In this document: one piece after another, positions 1 to 7,307 of the stretch
Position numbering within the stretch: the first letter of the stretch is position 1
How the letters are laid out: each line of letters opens with the position of its first letter
NCBI GenBank assembly: GCA_902797065.1
Contig: CADBRK010000009.1
Coordinates: forward strand, 1 to 10,077
DNA from: an uncultured Ruminococcus sp.
GTDB taxonomy: Bacteria; Bacillota; Clostridia; Oscillospirales; Acutalibacteraceae
DNA: 10,077 bases
Direction of reading: 5' to 3'
The notes under the pieces: generated by a model
Seen by the model: the letters and a program-made list of their open reading frames with translations, nothing else
Database searches by the model: none
What the model was told of the DNA's origin: nothing
Program-made: the position numbers and the translations under genes

Positions 1-1106
1 GACTTGCTTGCGGATTCAACGTCCTTTTCGGGTATATCAAATAATTCGAGCATATCTTCAAGCGGCATATCTCCGCTGATCTCATAGCTTGAATCGCCGA
101 TCTTCCTGCACGGCTGTTCGATCTCCTCGTCCTCGTCCCATATTTCTCCGACTAATTCTTCAAGCAGATCTTCCATTGTCGCAATACCCAGCATACCGCC
201 GTATTCATCGGCTACAATGGCTATATGAACCTGTTTTTTCTTGAAGTCTGCAAGCAGTGCGGAAAGCTTCCTTGTTTTATACACAAAAAACGGCGGCTGT
301 ATAAGTTTGCTCAGATCGGGTGTTTCACCTTTGGCAAGTATTTCAAGATAATCTCGTGTGTGCAGTATTCCGATTATGTTATCAATGCTGTCTTTGTATA
401 CGGGTATTCTCGAATAGCGTTCGCTGATAATAGAGTTCGTGATCTCGTTTATCTCGTCGTCAATGTCGATAGACAACACGTCAACTCGGGGAGTAAGAAT
501 GTCAAGCACGGTTTTTTCGTCGAATTCCAGCGCCGATTGTACCATTTCGCTTTCCGCTTCTTCAAGTACGCCTTCTTCCTCGATGGATTCGATGATGAAT
601 TTCAGCTCGTCTTCCGTCACGGACGGCGTATTGTTCTTGTTTCCTGACATTTTCATCGCAAGCGCATTGATCTTAATGAAAAGCAGTGACAGCGGAGTAA
701 GTATTATCATCAAAAAATAAACTATTCCTGCAAATTGTACAGCAAGTTTCTCACTATTTTCTTTGGCATAGCATTTCGGTATGATCTCGCCGAATGTGAG
801 TATTATCAATGTGAGCATTCCTGTGCTGATGGCTGCACCGTAGTTTCCCCATATCTTTGTACACAGTACGGTTGCAATGGCGGACGCTCCGATGTTTACT
901 ATGTTGTTGCCGATCAGCAGAGTTGTTATTGCTTTTTCATATTTATCAAGAAACAAGAGTGCAGTTGAACTGCCTTTTACACCGTTTTCCTGCATATTCT
1001 GCAGCCTTGCACGGCTGCATGCGTTGATCGCTGTCTCCATAGAACTGAAAAAGGAAGAGAAGATAACAAGTATCAATATGGAGATCAGCATTATTATATC
1101 TGTCAT
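1..1106 (-). CDS. CNNM/CorC-family membrane protein with CBS domains (partial, C-terminus off the left edge)
   Basis: Translating the minus strand from the ATG at 1106 gives an open frame of 368 codons running off position 1. Residues 1-20 and about 62-82, 92-110 and 124-146 are hydrophobic and form the DUF21/CNNM transmembrane domain, with the family-type stretches SSMETA (21-26) and FGEIIPK (105-111). An acidic helix follows (165-190), then two CBS repeats: LTPRVDVLSIDI to HTRDYLEIL (204-257) and about 268-325, including VADEYGGMLGIATMEDLLEE (298-317). Residues 341-358 (YEISGDMPLEDMLELFDI) open the C-terminal CorC_HlyC domain, which is cut off by the window. The start is supported by GAGG eight bases upstream. 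Family members are annotated as hemolysin-like or CorC/HlyC transporters, and some are magnesium efflux factors; the substrate here cannot be read from sequence. It diverges from the tepA-like operon. Confidence 0.93.
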   Translation of the reverse strand, partial: MTDIIMLISILILVIFSSFFSSMETAINACSRARLQNMQENGVKGSSTALLFLDKYEKAITTLLIGNNIVNIGASAIATVLCTKIWGNYGAAISTGMLTLIILTFGEIIPKCYAKENSEKLAVQFAGIVYFLMIILTPLSLLFIKINALAMKMSGNKNNTPSVTEDELKFIIESIEEEGVLEEAESEMVQSALEFDEKTVLDILTPRVDVLSIDIDDEINEITNSIISERYSRIPVYKDSIDNIIGILHTRDYLEILAKGETPDLSKLIQPPFFVYKTRKLSALLADFKKKQVHIAIVADEYGGMLGIATMEDLLEELVGEIWDEDEEIEQPCRKIGDSSYEISGDMPLEDMLELFDIPEKDVESASK

Positions 1107-1300
1107 TTTGTTAACCTCATAAATATATTTATTTTAGCATACAATAATCATGCGGAATTATAATTGCATTACAGAAAAATATGCTATTAATATGCTTTTA
1201 CGGTAATTTAGTGTACTTTCTATCATTGTATCACAACTTTATTACGACTTTGTTACAAAAGTGCGTCAAAAAAAGTTTAAATGTTTTTTATGTTAACATC

Positions 1301-1329
1301 TTGTATCATTTTGTAATTAATGGTATAAT
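1301..1329 (+). promoter_or_regulatory. Sigma-A promoter of the tepA-uppP-ftsK operon
   Basis: A -35 box TTGTAT (1301-1306), a 17-base spacer and a perfect -10 box TATAAT (1324-1329) preceded by TG at 1321-1322, so this is also an extended -10 promoter. Transcription would start near 1336, about 47 bases before the ATG at 1383. This is the strongest promoter-like sequence in the 276-base divergent gap 1107-1382. The rest of that gap is A+T-rich, holds no gene, and contains the palindrome TTTGTTACAAA at 1249-1259 about 40 bases upstream of the -35 box. Confidence 0.75.
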
Positions 1330-1382
1330 ATAGGATGTATGCTAGTACCACTTGGGGGAATATTATCTCTGAGGTGTGTATT

Positions 1383-2102
1383 ATGTACAGTAACGGTGAT
1401 ATTATTTCTAAGGAAAAGGAAACAAAAAAGCGTTCGTCGAAGAAGCAGTCCGAAGCCGAAGCTCCCGAAGACGGGATCGAGCGAACAGGTTCGGTTACTG
1501 TGGAAGGCGGAGATTGTCGTATATACTGTCTGACGATCATCGGCGAGATCGAGGGTCACATCGAATCGCCGCCGCAGAACAAGACTACCAAATACGAGCA
1601 CGTTATTCCGAAGCTGGTTTCTATTGAAGAAGACAGCGAGATCGACGGATTGCTGGTGCTCCTCAATACAGTCGGGGGAGACATCGAGGCAGGTCTGGCG
1701 ATAGCCGAGCTTTTGGCAGGAATGACAAAGCCGACGGTTTCGCTTGTATTGGGCGGCGGACATTCTATCGGTGTTCCGCTTGCCGTGGCGGCAAAGTATT
1801 CGTTCATTGCGCCGAGCGCGTCCATGACGATACATCCCGTAAGATCGACGGGGCTTACCTTAGGAGTCAGACAATCATTTGAGTATTTTCAGCGAATGCA
1901 GCAGCGCATTAACAACTTTGTGGCGAACAACTCACGCATCACAGCGGAGAGATACAACCGCCTGGTTATGACAACTGGCGAGCTTGTGATGGACGTTGGT
2001 ACGGTGCTTGAAGGCAAAAGCGCAGTCGAGGAGGGGTTGATCGACTGTGTGGGTGACCTCAGCCTTGCGCTTAAAAAACTCAAAGAGATGATAAAAAGCT
2101 GA
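1383..2102 (+). CDS. tepA: ClpP-like serine protease of the TepA (translocation-enhancing protein) type
   Basis: A 239-residue protein of the ClpP/crotonase fold, most like TepA (YmfB) of Bacillus. After a charged, probably disordered N-terminus (1-35) comes the protease core. The likely nucleophile is Ser128 in GGGHSIGVPLA, the general base His151 in MTIHPVR, and Asp204 in VMDVGT is the probable third triad member. The C-terminal AVEEGLIDCVG is typical of ClpP-fold proteins. There is no signal peptide. The frame is open back to an ATG at 1335, but that codon sits at the predicted transcription start; the ATG at 1383 has GAGGTG six bases upstream and is preferred. In Bacillus subtilis tepA lies just upstream of spoIIIE, and here it lies two genes upstream of ftsK, which supports the assignment. 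TepA has been linked to protein export and sporulation-related proteolysis; the substrate here is unknown. Confidence 0.88.
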   Translation: MYSNGDIISKEKETKKRSSKKQSEAEAPEDGIERTGSVTVEGGDCRIYCLTIIGEIEGHIESPPQNKTTKYEHVIPKLVSIEEDSEIDGLLVLLNTVGGDIEAGLAIAELLAGMTKPTVSLVLGGGHSIGVPLAVAAKYSFIAPSASMTIHPVRSTGLTLGVRQSFEYFQRMQQRINNFVANNSRITAERYNRLVMTTGELVMDVGTVLEGKSAVEEGLIDCVGDLSLALKKLKEMIKS

Positions 2103-2107
2103 CGGCG

Positions 2108-2141
2108 GGGATTTTCGATGGAAATTTAAAGCGAAAATCCC
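2108..2141 (+). other. Perfect 10-bp inverted repeat between tepA and uppP
   Basis: GGGATTTTCG (2108-2117) pairs perfectly with CGAAAATCCC (2132-2141) around a 14-base loop, six bases after the tepA-like stop codon. No T-run follows: the next bases are ATACATATATATTATC. It therefore does not look like an efficient intrinsic terminator. It could act as a partial terminator, an mRNA stabiliser or a processing site that sets expression of the downstream uppP-ftsK part. Confidence 0.5.
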
Positions 2142-2224
2142 ATACATATATATTATCACCGATATTGTAAAACGGAGCGGCTGAACAGCATATCTCCGAA
2201 TTTCGAAAAAAGGAGTACATAAGT

Positions 2225-3184
2225 ATGAATATTATTCAGGCAATAATACTGGGAATCGTTCAGGGGTTGACGGAGTTTCTCCCTGTGAGCAGCAGTGGAC
2301 ATCTGACTATATTTCAGCACGTTATGGGTGTAGATATGGAGGGCAACCTGTTTTTTAACGTAATGCTTCACGTCGGTACGCTTCTTGCGGTGTGCGCTGT
2401 TTACTACAAGCTGATAATCAGGCTGATAAAGGCACTTTTCGGTCTTATAAAGGATATTTTCACAGGAAAATTCAAATGGAGCAAAATGGACGGCGACAAG
2501 AATCTGCTTGTAATGCTGTTCATCGGATTACTGCCCCTGTTCTTGCTGTTTGTGCCTATCCCGGGTTCGGGCGGACTCAGCGGAAAAGACCTTGCAGAGG
2601 TATGGCAGGGCAATTCGGGTTATTTTATCATTACGGGATTTGCCGAGCTTGCAACAAGTATCATGCTGTGGGTAGGTATCAAAGCTCTTGATAACACAAA
2701 GGCAAGATCGACAAATGTTCTCAAAGAACCCGGCCGCAGAAGAATGAAAACCGTAGACGCAGTATTTGTTGGTATCACGCAGTGTCTGGCGGCTGTGTTC
2801 CCGGGATTGTCACGTTCCGGCTCGACACTTGCCATGGGCGAACTCAGAGGACTCAACAAGCAGGTGGCGCTTGATTATACGTTTGTTCTGGGTATTCCGT
2901 CTATTCTGGCAGCGGCATTGCTCGAGGCAAAAGATGCTCTTGAGGCTCAGGGTACGCAGGATACTTTTGCAGTCAGCACGGGTGCAATGATAATCGGTAT
3001 GATAACGGCAATGGTAGTAGGATTCTTTGCCATTAAGCTTTTTAAGTGGATGCTTGCAAAGGACAGAACAGGTATATTCGTTGCATATACCGCGCTTGTC
3101 GGTATTGCTGTAATTGTGATAGGCGCCGTGGAACTTATGGCGGGTAAAAATTTATTCAGCGGAGCGGCTTTGACGTTTGGATAA
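2225..3184 (+). CDS. uppP: Undecaprenyl-diphosphatase (UppP/BacA family)
   Basis: This integral membrane enzyme dephosphorylates undecaprenyl pyrophosphate to the monophosphate carrier used for peptidoglycan and other envelope polymers; overexpression in the family gives bacitracin resistance. Both family signatures are present: GLTEFLPVSSSGHL (14-27), with catalytic-region Glu17 and His26, and FPGLSRSGST (192-201), with Arg197. The remainder is a series of hydrophobic helices, as expected for this polytopic protein. At 319 residues it is longer than the roughly 265-280 residues usual for the family. The extra length includes a charged loop at about 72-98 and a segment around 110-130, as seen in some Firmicutes homologues. 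The start is well supported by AGGAG at 2211-2215, nine bases before the ATG. It lies 122 bases after tepA and 23 bases before ftsK, so it is probably co-transcribed with both. Confidence 0.96.
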   Translation: MNIIQAIILGIVQGLTEFLPVSSSGHLTIFQHVMGVDMEGNLFFNVMLHVGTLLAVCAVYYKLIIRLIKALFGLIKDIFTGKFKWSKMDGDKNLLVMLFIGLLPLFLLFVPIPGSGGLSGKDLAEVWQGNSGYFIITGFAELATSIMLWVGIKALDNTKARSTNVLKEPGRRRMKTVDAVFVGITQCLAAVFPGLSRSGSTLAMGELRGLNKQVALDYTFVLGIPSILAAALLEAKDALEAQGTQDTFAVSTGAMIIGMITAMVVGFFAIKLFKWMLAKDRTGIFVAYTALVGIAVIVIGAVELMAGKNLFSGAALTFG

Positions 3185-3207
3185 TTGTGTGTATGATTAA
3201 GGGGTGA

Positions 3208-5949
3208 ATGCAGTTGGCAGAAGAAAAGAAAAAGAAAGCGAATAAAAAAAATGAAGATAAGAAAGTGATCGACAAAAAACCTGCTCAAAAAAAGACCGAG
3301 ACATTCAGTGAAGAGGAAGTTCTTGCGAGAACTCAGAAAAGATCTCTCATTATGTTCATATCGTCTGCAATACTTACGGCGGTAATATTTATTCCCGGAG
3401 ATCTTGTATGGCTTTGGATGCATAATACCGTACGCGGTGTGTTCAGCTTTCTTGCATTGTTCTGGCCGGCACTTCTGCTGTTTCTGGCAATTGCGGAGAT
3501 GCTTGACACAAAGATCCCTAAGCTGTGGTTTCGCACAGGATTTATCGCAGGTATGATAACGGCTCTGAATGCGCTTATATATATTTTTACATATGACGAG
3601 GGAAAAGCCGTTAAACAGGTTCTTGCCGAGGGCGTTCTGTATAAGGGCGGCGGCGCATGGGGCTTTTTATTCGGATTTCCTTTTGTGAAGCTGTTCGGAA
3701 TAACGCCTGCACGTATTCTGATAATACTTGTGCTGCTCGTGCTTATGGTGTTTGCACTGGATATTCCGATCAAGAATATATATAAGTATTTGTTCGATCA
3801 TGCGTCGGATTGGTTTAAAGATGTTACCGGAGATGTCAAAAAGCGCAGACTCAAAAAAAATCCTGTCAAAATCGCAGACGACGCATATTTTGACGACGAT
3901 TATGACGAGGAGACTTCGGACTATGAGTCGGACAGATCCGATACCGAAAAAACGGACGACATTGCCGCGGAAGATACAGATATTGACGAATCGGATGATT
4001 ATTTTGATTCGGACGAAAACCGTGACGCAGAGACGAGCGCAGATGATCTGGAAGCCGTGCATGCGTTGTTTGAAGACCGTGCGGAAAATGAAGGCGAAAG
4101 CTACAGTATAGATATTGATATAGATTCGGATGAACCGAAGAAAAGCGTCGAAAATTATTCTGACAGTGAACTGACCGCAGGATTGTTTGACGATGTGGTG
4201 TTCGATGATGATGTTGCCCGCGATGCTTCCGAGGTGGCTCAGAAAATTACCATGAAGAAGCAGAATCCCGTGAAAACAGATCCGCACCAGAAACAGTTTG
4301 ACCCGTCTACCGTTCCGATTAAAAACGAGATCAACGATTTTATCAGGAAGCCTTCGGCGTCGCCGGCACCGATGCCCAAACCGAAGCCGAAGTACAAATA
4401 TCCGCCTGTTACACTACTGACGGAGAGCGTACGCAGCAAGGTCAGCTACAAGGCGGAACTTAAAGAGAGTGCTCAGAAGCTTATAGATACTCTCGACAGC
4501 TTTTCTGTAGGTGCGAAGATAACGGGCTACTGCAGAGGACCGTCCATCACAAGATATGAGATAAAGCCTGCGCCCGGTGTGAAGATAGCGAGGATCACAA
4601 GTCTTTCCGATGATATTGCGCTCGGACTTGCAGCAGACGGTGTAAGAATAGAAGCGCCTATTCCGGGCAAACCTGCTATCGGTATCGAAGTGCCGAATAA
4701 AACGGTAACACCCGTGACGATGCGGGAGCTTATTGATTCCGATGAATTCAGAAATCACAAGAGTAAGCTTGCCTGCGTTCTCGGAAGAGACGTTTCGGAT
4801 CAGATAGTTGTGATGGATCTTGCAAGCATGCCGCATTTGCTGATAGCCGGTACTACAGGTTCGGGTAAATCGGTGTGCGTTAATTCGATACTGATGAGTA
4901 TTCTTTTCAAATCGTCGCCGGACGAAGTCAAGATGATGATGATAGACCCCAAAATGGTTGAATTCACCAAGTACAAGGGAATACCTCATCTGCTGGTACC
5001 TGTTGTTACAGACCCCAAAAAGGCTGCCGGTGCTCTTAACTGGGCGGTCAAAGAGATGGAGGAACGATACAACGAGTTCTCCATGCATAACGTAAAAGAC
5101 ATTGACAGCTATAATGCAATGGTTGACAGGAATCTGTTGGAGTACCCCGAAGAGGAGTTTGACGAAGAACAGTACGAGAACGACAAGGGCGAGGTAGTAG
5201 ACGGCGAATATATGCCGCCGATGGCGAGAAAACGCATGCCGAAGATCATCATAGCTATAGACGAGCTTGCCGATCTTATGATGGTAGCACCCGGAGAAGT
5301 GGAAGAATCTATCTGCCGCCTTGCGCAAAAGGCAAGAGCCGCAGGAATGCACTTGGTTATCGCAACTCAGCGTCCGAGCGTAAATGTCATCACAGGCGTT
5401 ATCAAGGCAAATATTCCGAGCAGAATTTCTCTGAAGGTTGCGTCGGCTGTCGATTCAAAAACCATTCTCGATATGGGCGGCGGCGAAAAGCTGATCGGTA
5501 AGGGCGATATGCTTTATAAACCTGTCGAAGCGCCCAAGCCGATAAGAGTTCAGGGAGGTTTTTCTTCCGACGCAGATATAGAGGCTGTTACGAGTTATAT
5601 CAAGCGGTTTGCTTCTTCAGATTATGACGACAGCATTGTCGAGGAGATCGACCGTATCGCAGAGGAGAGCATAGCGATAAAAGGCTCGGGTAAATCGACC
5701 GGCGGAGACGAAGATTTTGACGATGCTGATCCGATGCTCGAACAAGCTATTGATATTGTGGTCAACGCAGGGCAGGCAAGCACATCGCTTTTGCAGAGGA
5801 AACTCAAGGTGGGATATGCACGTGCGGGACGTATGATAGATACTATGGAACAGATGGGCATAGTCGGTCCTCACGAGGGAAGCAAATCCCGAAAGGTGCT
5901 GCTTACACCTCAGCAGAATATCGAACGCAAGATCAACAAAAATGATTGA
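3208..5949 (+). CDS. ftsK: DNA translocase FtsK/SpoIIIE
   Basis: A septal ATP-driven pump that moves chromosomal DNA during division or sporulation. Domain order: basic N-terminus (1-45); membrane domain with hydrophobic segments at about 46-65, 77-97, 110-128 and 168-187; very acidic Asp/Glu/Ser-rich linker (224-345); alpha domain from about 395; RecA-like motor with Walker A GTTGSGKS (548-555) and Walker B IIIAIDELADLMM (Asp685, Glu686); the conserved ATQRPSVNVITGVIKANIPS stretch; and a C-terminal winged-helix gamma domain (about 841-903) that in the family reads KOPS/SRS sequences. An acidic insertion at about 645-671 sits just before Walker B. The length, 913 residues, is normal. Start choice is uncertain: AAGGGG (3199-3204) is only three bases from the ATG at 3208 but nine bases from an in-frame TTG at 3214. 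The last eight bases overlap the next gene. Confidence 0.96.
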   Translation: MQLAEEKKKKANKKNEDKKVIDKKPAQKKTETFSEEEVLARTQKRSLIMFISSAILTAVIFIPGDLVWLWMHNTVRGVFSFLALFWPALLLFLAIAEMLDTKIPKLWFRTGFIAGMITALNALIYIFTYDEGKAVKQVLAEGVLYKGGGAWGFLFGFPFVKLFGITPARILIILVLLVLMVFALDIPIKNIYKYLFDHASDWFKDVTGDVKKRRLKKNPVKIADDAYFDDDYDEETSDYESDRSDTEKTDDIAAEDTDIDESDDYFDSDENRDAETSADDLEAVHALFEDRAENEGESYSIDIDIDSDEPKKSVENYSDSELTAGLFDDVVFDDDVARDASEVAQKITMKKQNPVKTDPHQKQFDPSTVPIKNEINDFIRKPSASPAPMPKPKPKYKYPPVTLLTESVRSKVSYKAELKESAQKLIDTLDSFSVGAKITGYCRGPSITRYEIKPAPGVKIARITSLSDDIALGLAADGVRIEAPIPGKPAIGIEVPNKTVTPVTMRELIDSDEFRNHKSKLACVLGRDVSDQIVVMDLASMPHLLIAGTTGSGKSVCVNSILMSILFKSSPDEVKMMMIDPKMVEFTKYKGIPHLLVPVVTDPKKAAGALNWAVKEMEERYNEFSMHNVKDIDSYNAMVDRNLLEYPEEEFDEEQYENDKGEVVDGEYMPPMARKRMPKIIIAIDELADLMMVAPGEVEESICRLAQKARAAGMHLVIATQRPSVNVITGVIKANIPSRISLKVASAVDSKTILDMGGGEKLIGKGDMLYKPVEAPKPIRVQGGFSSDADIEAVTSYIKRFASSDYDDSIVEEIDRIAEESIAIKGSGKSTGGDEDFDDADPMLEQAIDIVVNAGQASTSLLQRKLKVGYARAGRMIDTMEQMGIVGPHEGSKSRKVLLTPQQNIERKINKND

Positions 5950-6877
5950 TAAGAATAAAACAAAGCAGCTTAAGGCTGCAAAGCATAAGATCAGAATTCT
6001 GATCACGGTCTGCACGGCACTGCTGCTGTTGTCTGTCTCGTACATTATGGACGCTTGCGGTGTGTGGAGGAATATATTCACCTTTTCAAGGATCGCTTCG
6101 GTCTATGAAGAAAGCGGAGGTTATCCGCTGAGCGTTACCGTATTTGATGTCGGGAATGCGAACTGCGTGCTGGTGTGCTTTGAAGATCACTGTATACTGA
6201 TAGACAGCGGAATGCAAAAGCTTCAGAACAATATCGCCGATAAACTGAGATCGGAGAATATAGACAAAATTGATCTTGCGGTACTGAGCTGCCCGGACGA
6301 GAGATATATCGGCAGTATGTGCGAGGTGGCAGAAACAGTCCGTATAGATAGGTTTGTCACCTGCGGCTGCAATAACGCAAAGACGCCGCAGGAGTATGAC
6401 GACCTGCTGAATATACTTGACACGAAAAACACGCCGGTGGAATATGCCGTAAGCGGAGACGAAATATCCTTCGGCGAAATGACGCTGAGAATTATTTCGC
6501 CGGATAAGACCGATGAAAAGAAAAGCGATAATTCTCTGGCTGTCCGGCTGACATACGGTGAGTTCGTCATGCTCTTTATGGGCAACACTTCAAAGAAAGC
6601 CCGTGACGATCTGATCTCCCGAGGCGAAAATATCAGCTGTGATGTGATATTGATCGCTTGTCAGGGAAGAGCGAATTCCGTTACTGACGCATTTCTTCGT
6701 GCCGCAGATCCCGACGACGCAGTAATAAGCGTCGAACAGACAGATTATATTCCCGATGACAAAGTCATTCGCAGAATAATAGATTACGGGTGCAATTTGT
6801 ACCGCACCGATTATTCGGGGAATATTGTTATTGAAAGCGACGGTTCGGAGTACAAAATTATAACTCAATTTAAATGA
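5942..6877 (+). CDS. Membrane-anchored ComEC/Rec2-type metallo-beta-lactamase-fold protein lacking the metal-binding residues (probable pseudoenzyme)
   Basis: A 311-residue protein with one N-terminal membrane segment (about 19-38) and an extracytoplasmic domain whose layout matches the C-terminal metallo-beta-lactamase domain of ComEC: a DVGxGD-like start (DVGNAN, 69-74), the ILIDSG strand, a fourth-helix region ending in IDLAVLS, an LFMGN motif (211-215), and a C-terminal AVISV and LYRTDYSGNIVI. The family's metal ligands are substituted throughout: the HxHxDH position reads C117-P-D-E-R-Y122, the GD aspartate is Asn215, HHGS reads C240-Q-G-R243, and the late HP motif reads IPDD. Hydrolase activity is therefore unlikely; a binding or structural role is inferred. 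Its ATG overlaps the end of ftsK by eight bases (ATGATTGA) and has no strong ribosome binding site, which suggests translational coupling. A DUF3006 gene follows, as is common for active relatives. Confidence 0.85.
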   Translation: MIDKNKTKQLKAAKHKIRILITVCTALLLLSVSYIMDACGVWRNIFTFSRIASVYEESGGYPLSVTVFDVGNANCVLVCFEDHCILIDSGMQKLQNNIADKLRSENIDKIDLAVLSCPDERYIGSMCEVAETVRIDRFVTCGCNNAKTPQEYDDLLNILDTKNTPVEYAVSGDEISFGEMTLRIISPDKTDEKKSDNSLAVRLTYGEFVMLFMGNTSKKARDDLISRGENISCDVILIACQGRANSVTDAFLRAADPDDAVISVEQTDYIPDDKVIRRIIDYGCNLYRTDYSGNIVIESDGSEYKIITQFK

Positions 6878-6892
6878 CAAGGAGATATTATA

Positions 6893-7081
6893 ATGATCCT
6901 GAAAGTAGATATGATAGACGGCAAATATGTTATTTGCATGGATAAGGATAAGAAAATGTTTGCACTTGATAAAAAAGAAATAAAAGCTCCTTCGGAACTT
7001 AAAAAAGGGTGGTATGTAGTGATAGATGATGACGGCGGCAGTGTTTCTTTCAGTGAACATAAGCCTTCCGCTAAAAACTGA
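6893..7081 (+). CDS. DUF3006-family small protein
   Basis: A 62-residue cytoplasmic-looking protein with no membrane segment. The pattern of a short N-terminal strand (ILKVDMIDGKYVICMD), then a central ALDKKEIKAP, then KKGWYVVIDDDGG matches DUF3006, whose members typically read as a small beta barrel of the form 'IDRIEG-AVL-PLELLP-EGDVL'. Genes of this family are commonly found immediately downstream of ComEC-like metallo-beta-lactamase genes. The same arrangement is kept here with a 15-base gap. The start has an excellent AAGGAG (6879-6884) eight bases upstream. No biochemical function is known to me for the family. Its conservation beside a degenerate MBL protein suggests the pair works together in something other than hydrolysis (inference). 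It is the last gene of the operon, with the terminator starting nine bases after its stop codon. Confidence 0.8.
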   Translation: MILKVDMIDGKYVICMDKDKKMFALDKKEIKAPSELKKGWYVVIDDDGGSVSFSEHKPSAKN

Positions 7082-7089
7082 TTATTGTG

Positions 7090-7118
7090 CATCGTCCGAA
7101 ATATCGGGCGATGTTTTT
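7090..7118 (+). terminator. Intrinsic terminator of the tepA-uppP-ftsK operon
   Basis: CATCGTCCGA (7090-7099) and TCGGGCGATG (7104-7113) form a 10-bp stem with one T-G wobble and an AATA loop, followed directly by TTTTT (7114-7118). It lies nine bases after the DUF3006 stop codon and separates the operon from tyrS. Confidence 0.9.
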
Positions 7119-7174
7119 ACATGGCGATTACAAGGATTGCGAAAAATATCTAATTTTTAATAAATTCGCGGTTT

Positions 7175-7219
7175 TTGTAACAATTTAGTAACAATTTCGA
7201 GTCAAATTCCTGCTATAAT
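7175..7219 (+). promoter_or_regulatory. tyrS promoter (extended -10) with upstream direct repeats
   Basis: TGCTATAAT at 7211-7219 is a perfect -10 box (7214-7219) with the TGn extension. No good -35 hexamer lies at 16-18 bases. Instead, two exact copies of GTAACAATTT (7177-7186 and 7188-7197) repeat with an 11-base period, and the second covers the -35 position. Transcription would start near 7226, giving a leader of about 80 bases. The leader holds no T-box signature. It has a weak 7-bp A+T hairpin (TACTATA 7255-7261 with TATAGTA 7279-7285) just before the ribosome binding site. Confidence 0.65.
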
Positions 7220-7307
7220 ACAATAGAGTTAGATTGTAGACTAAAAGAAACTATTACTATAGGTGCGGGAATCGTCGATATAGTATTATTTGGAAAGGAT
7301 TGAGATC

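Noticed and set aside
225..1122. Several plus-strand frames between 225 and 1122
   Set aside because: They are antisense to the CNNM/CBS gene, which gives a complete, recognisable domain order on the minus strand.
1131..1162. Possible minus-strand promoters for the CNNM gene (TGCTAAAAT at 1139-1131, TATAAT at 1162-1157)
   Set aside because: Neither has a convincing -35 box at the right distance, and the region is so A+T-rich that such hexamers are expected by chance. A promoter must exist nearby but cannot be chosen from sequence alone.
1335..1382. Longer N-terminus for the TepA-like protein from ATG 1335
   Set aside because: The ATG coincides with the predicted transcription start of the promoter at 1301-1329 and so could not have a usable ribosome binding site on that transcript.
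4414..5352. Long minus-strand open frame (312 codons) inside ftsK
   Set aside because: It is a shadow of the ftsK motor-domain coding frame: no recognisable domain, no ribosome binding site, and His/Arg/Tyr-rich residues typical of antisense reading.
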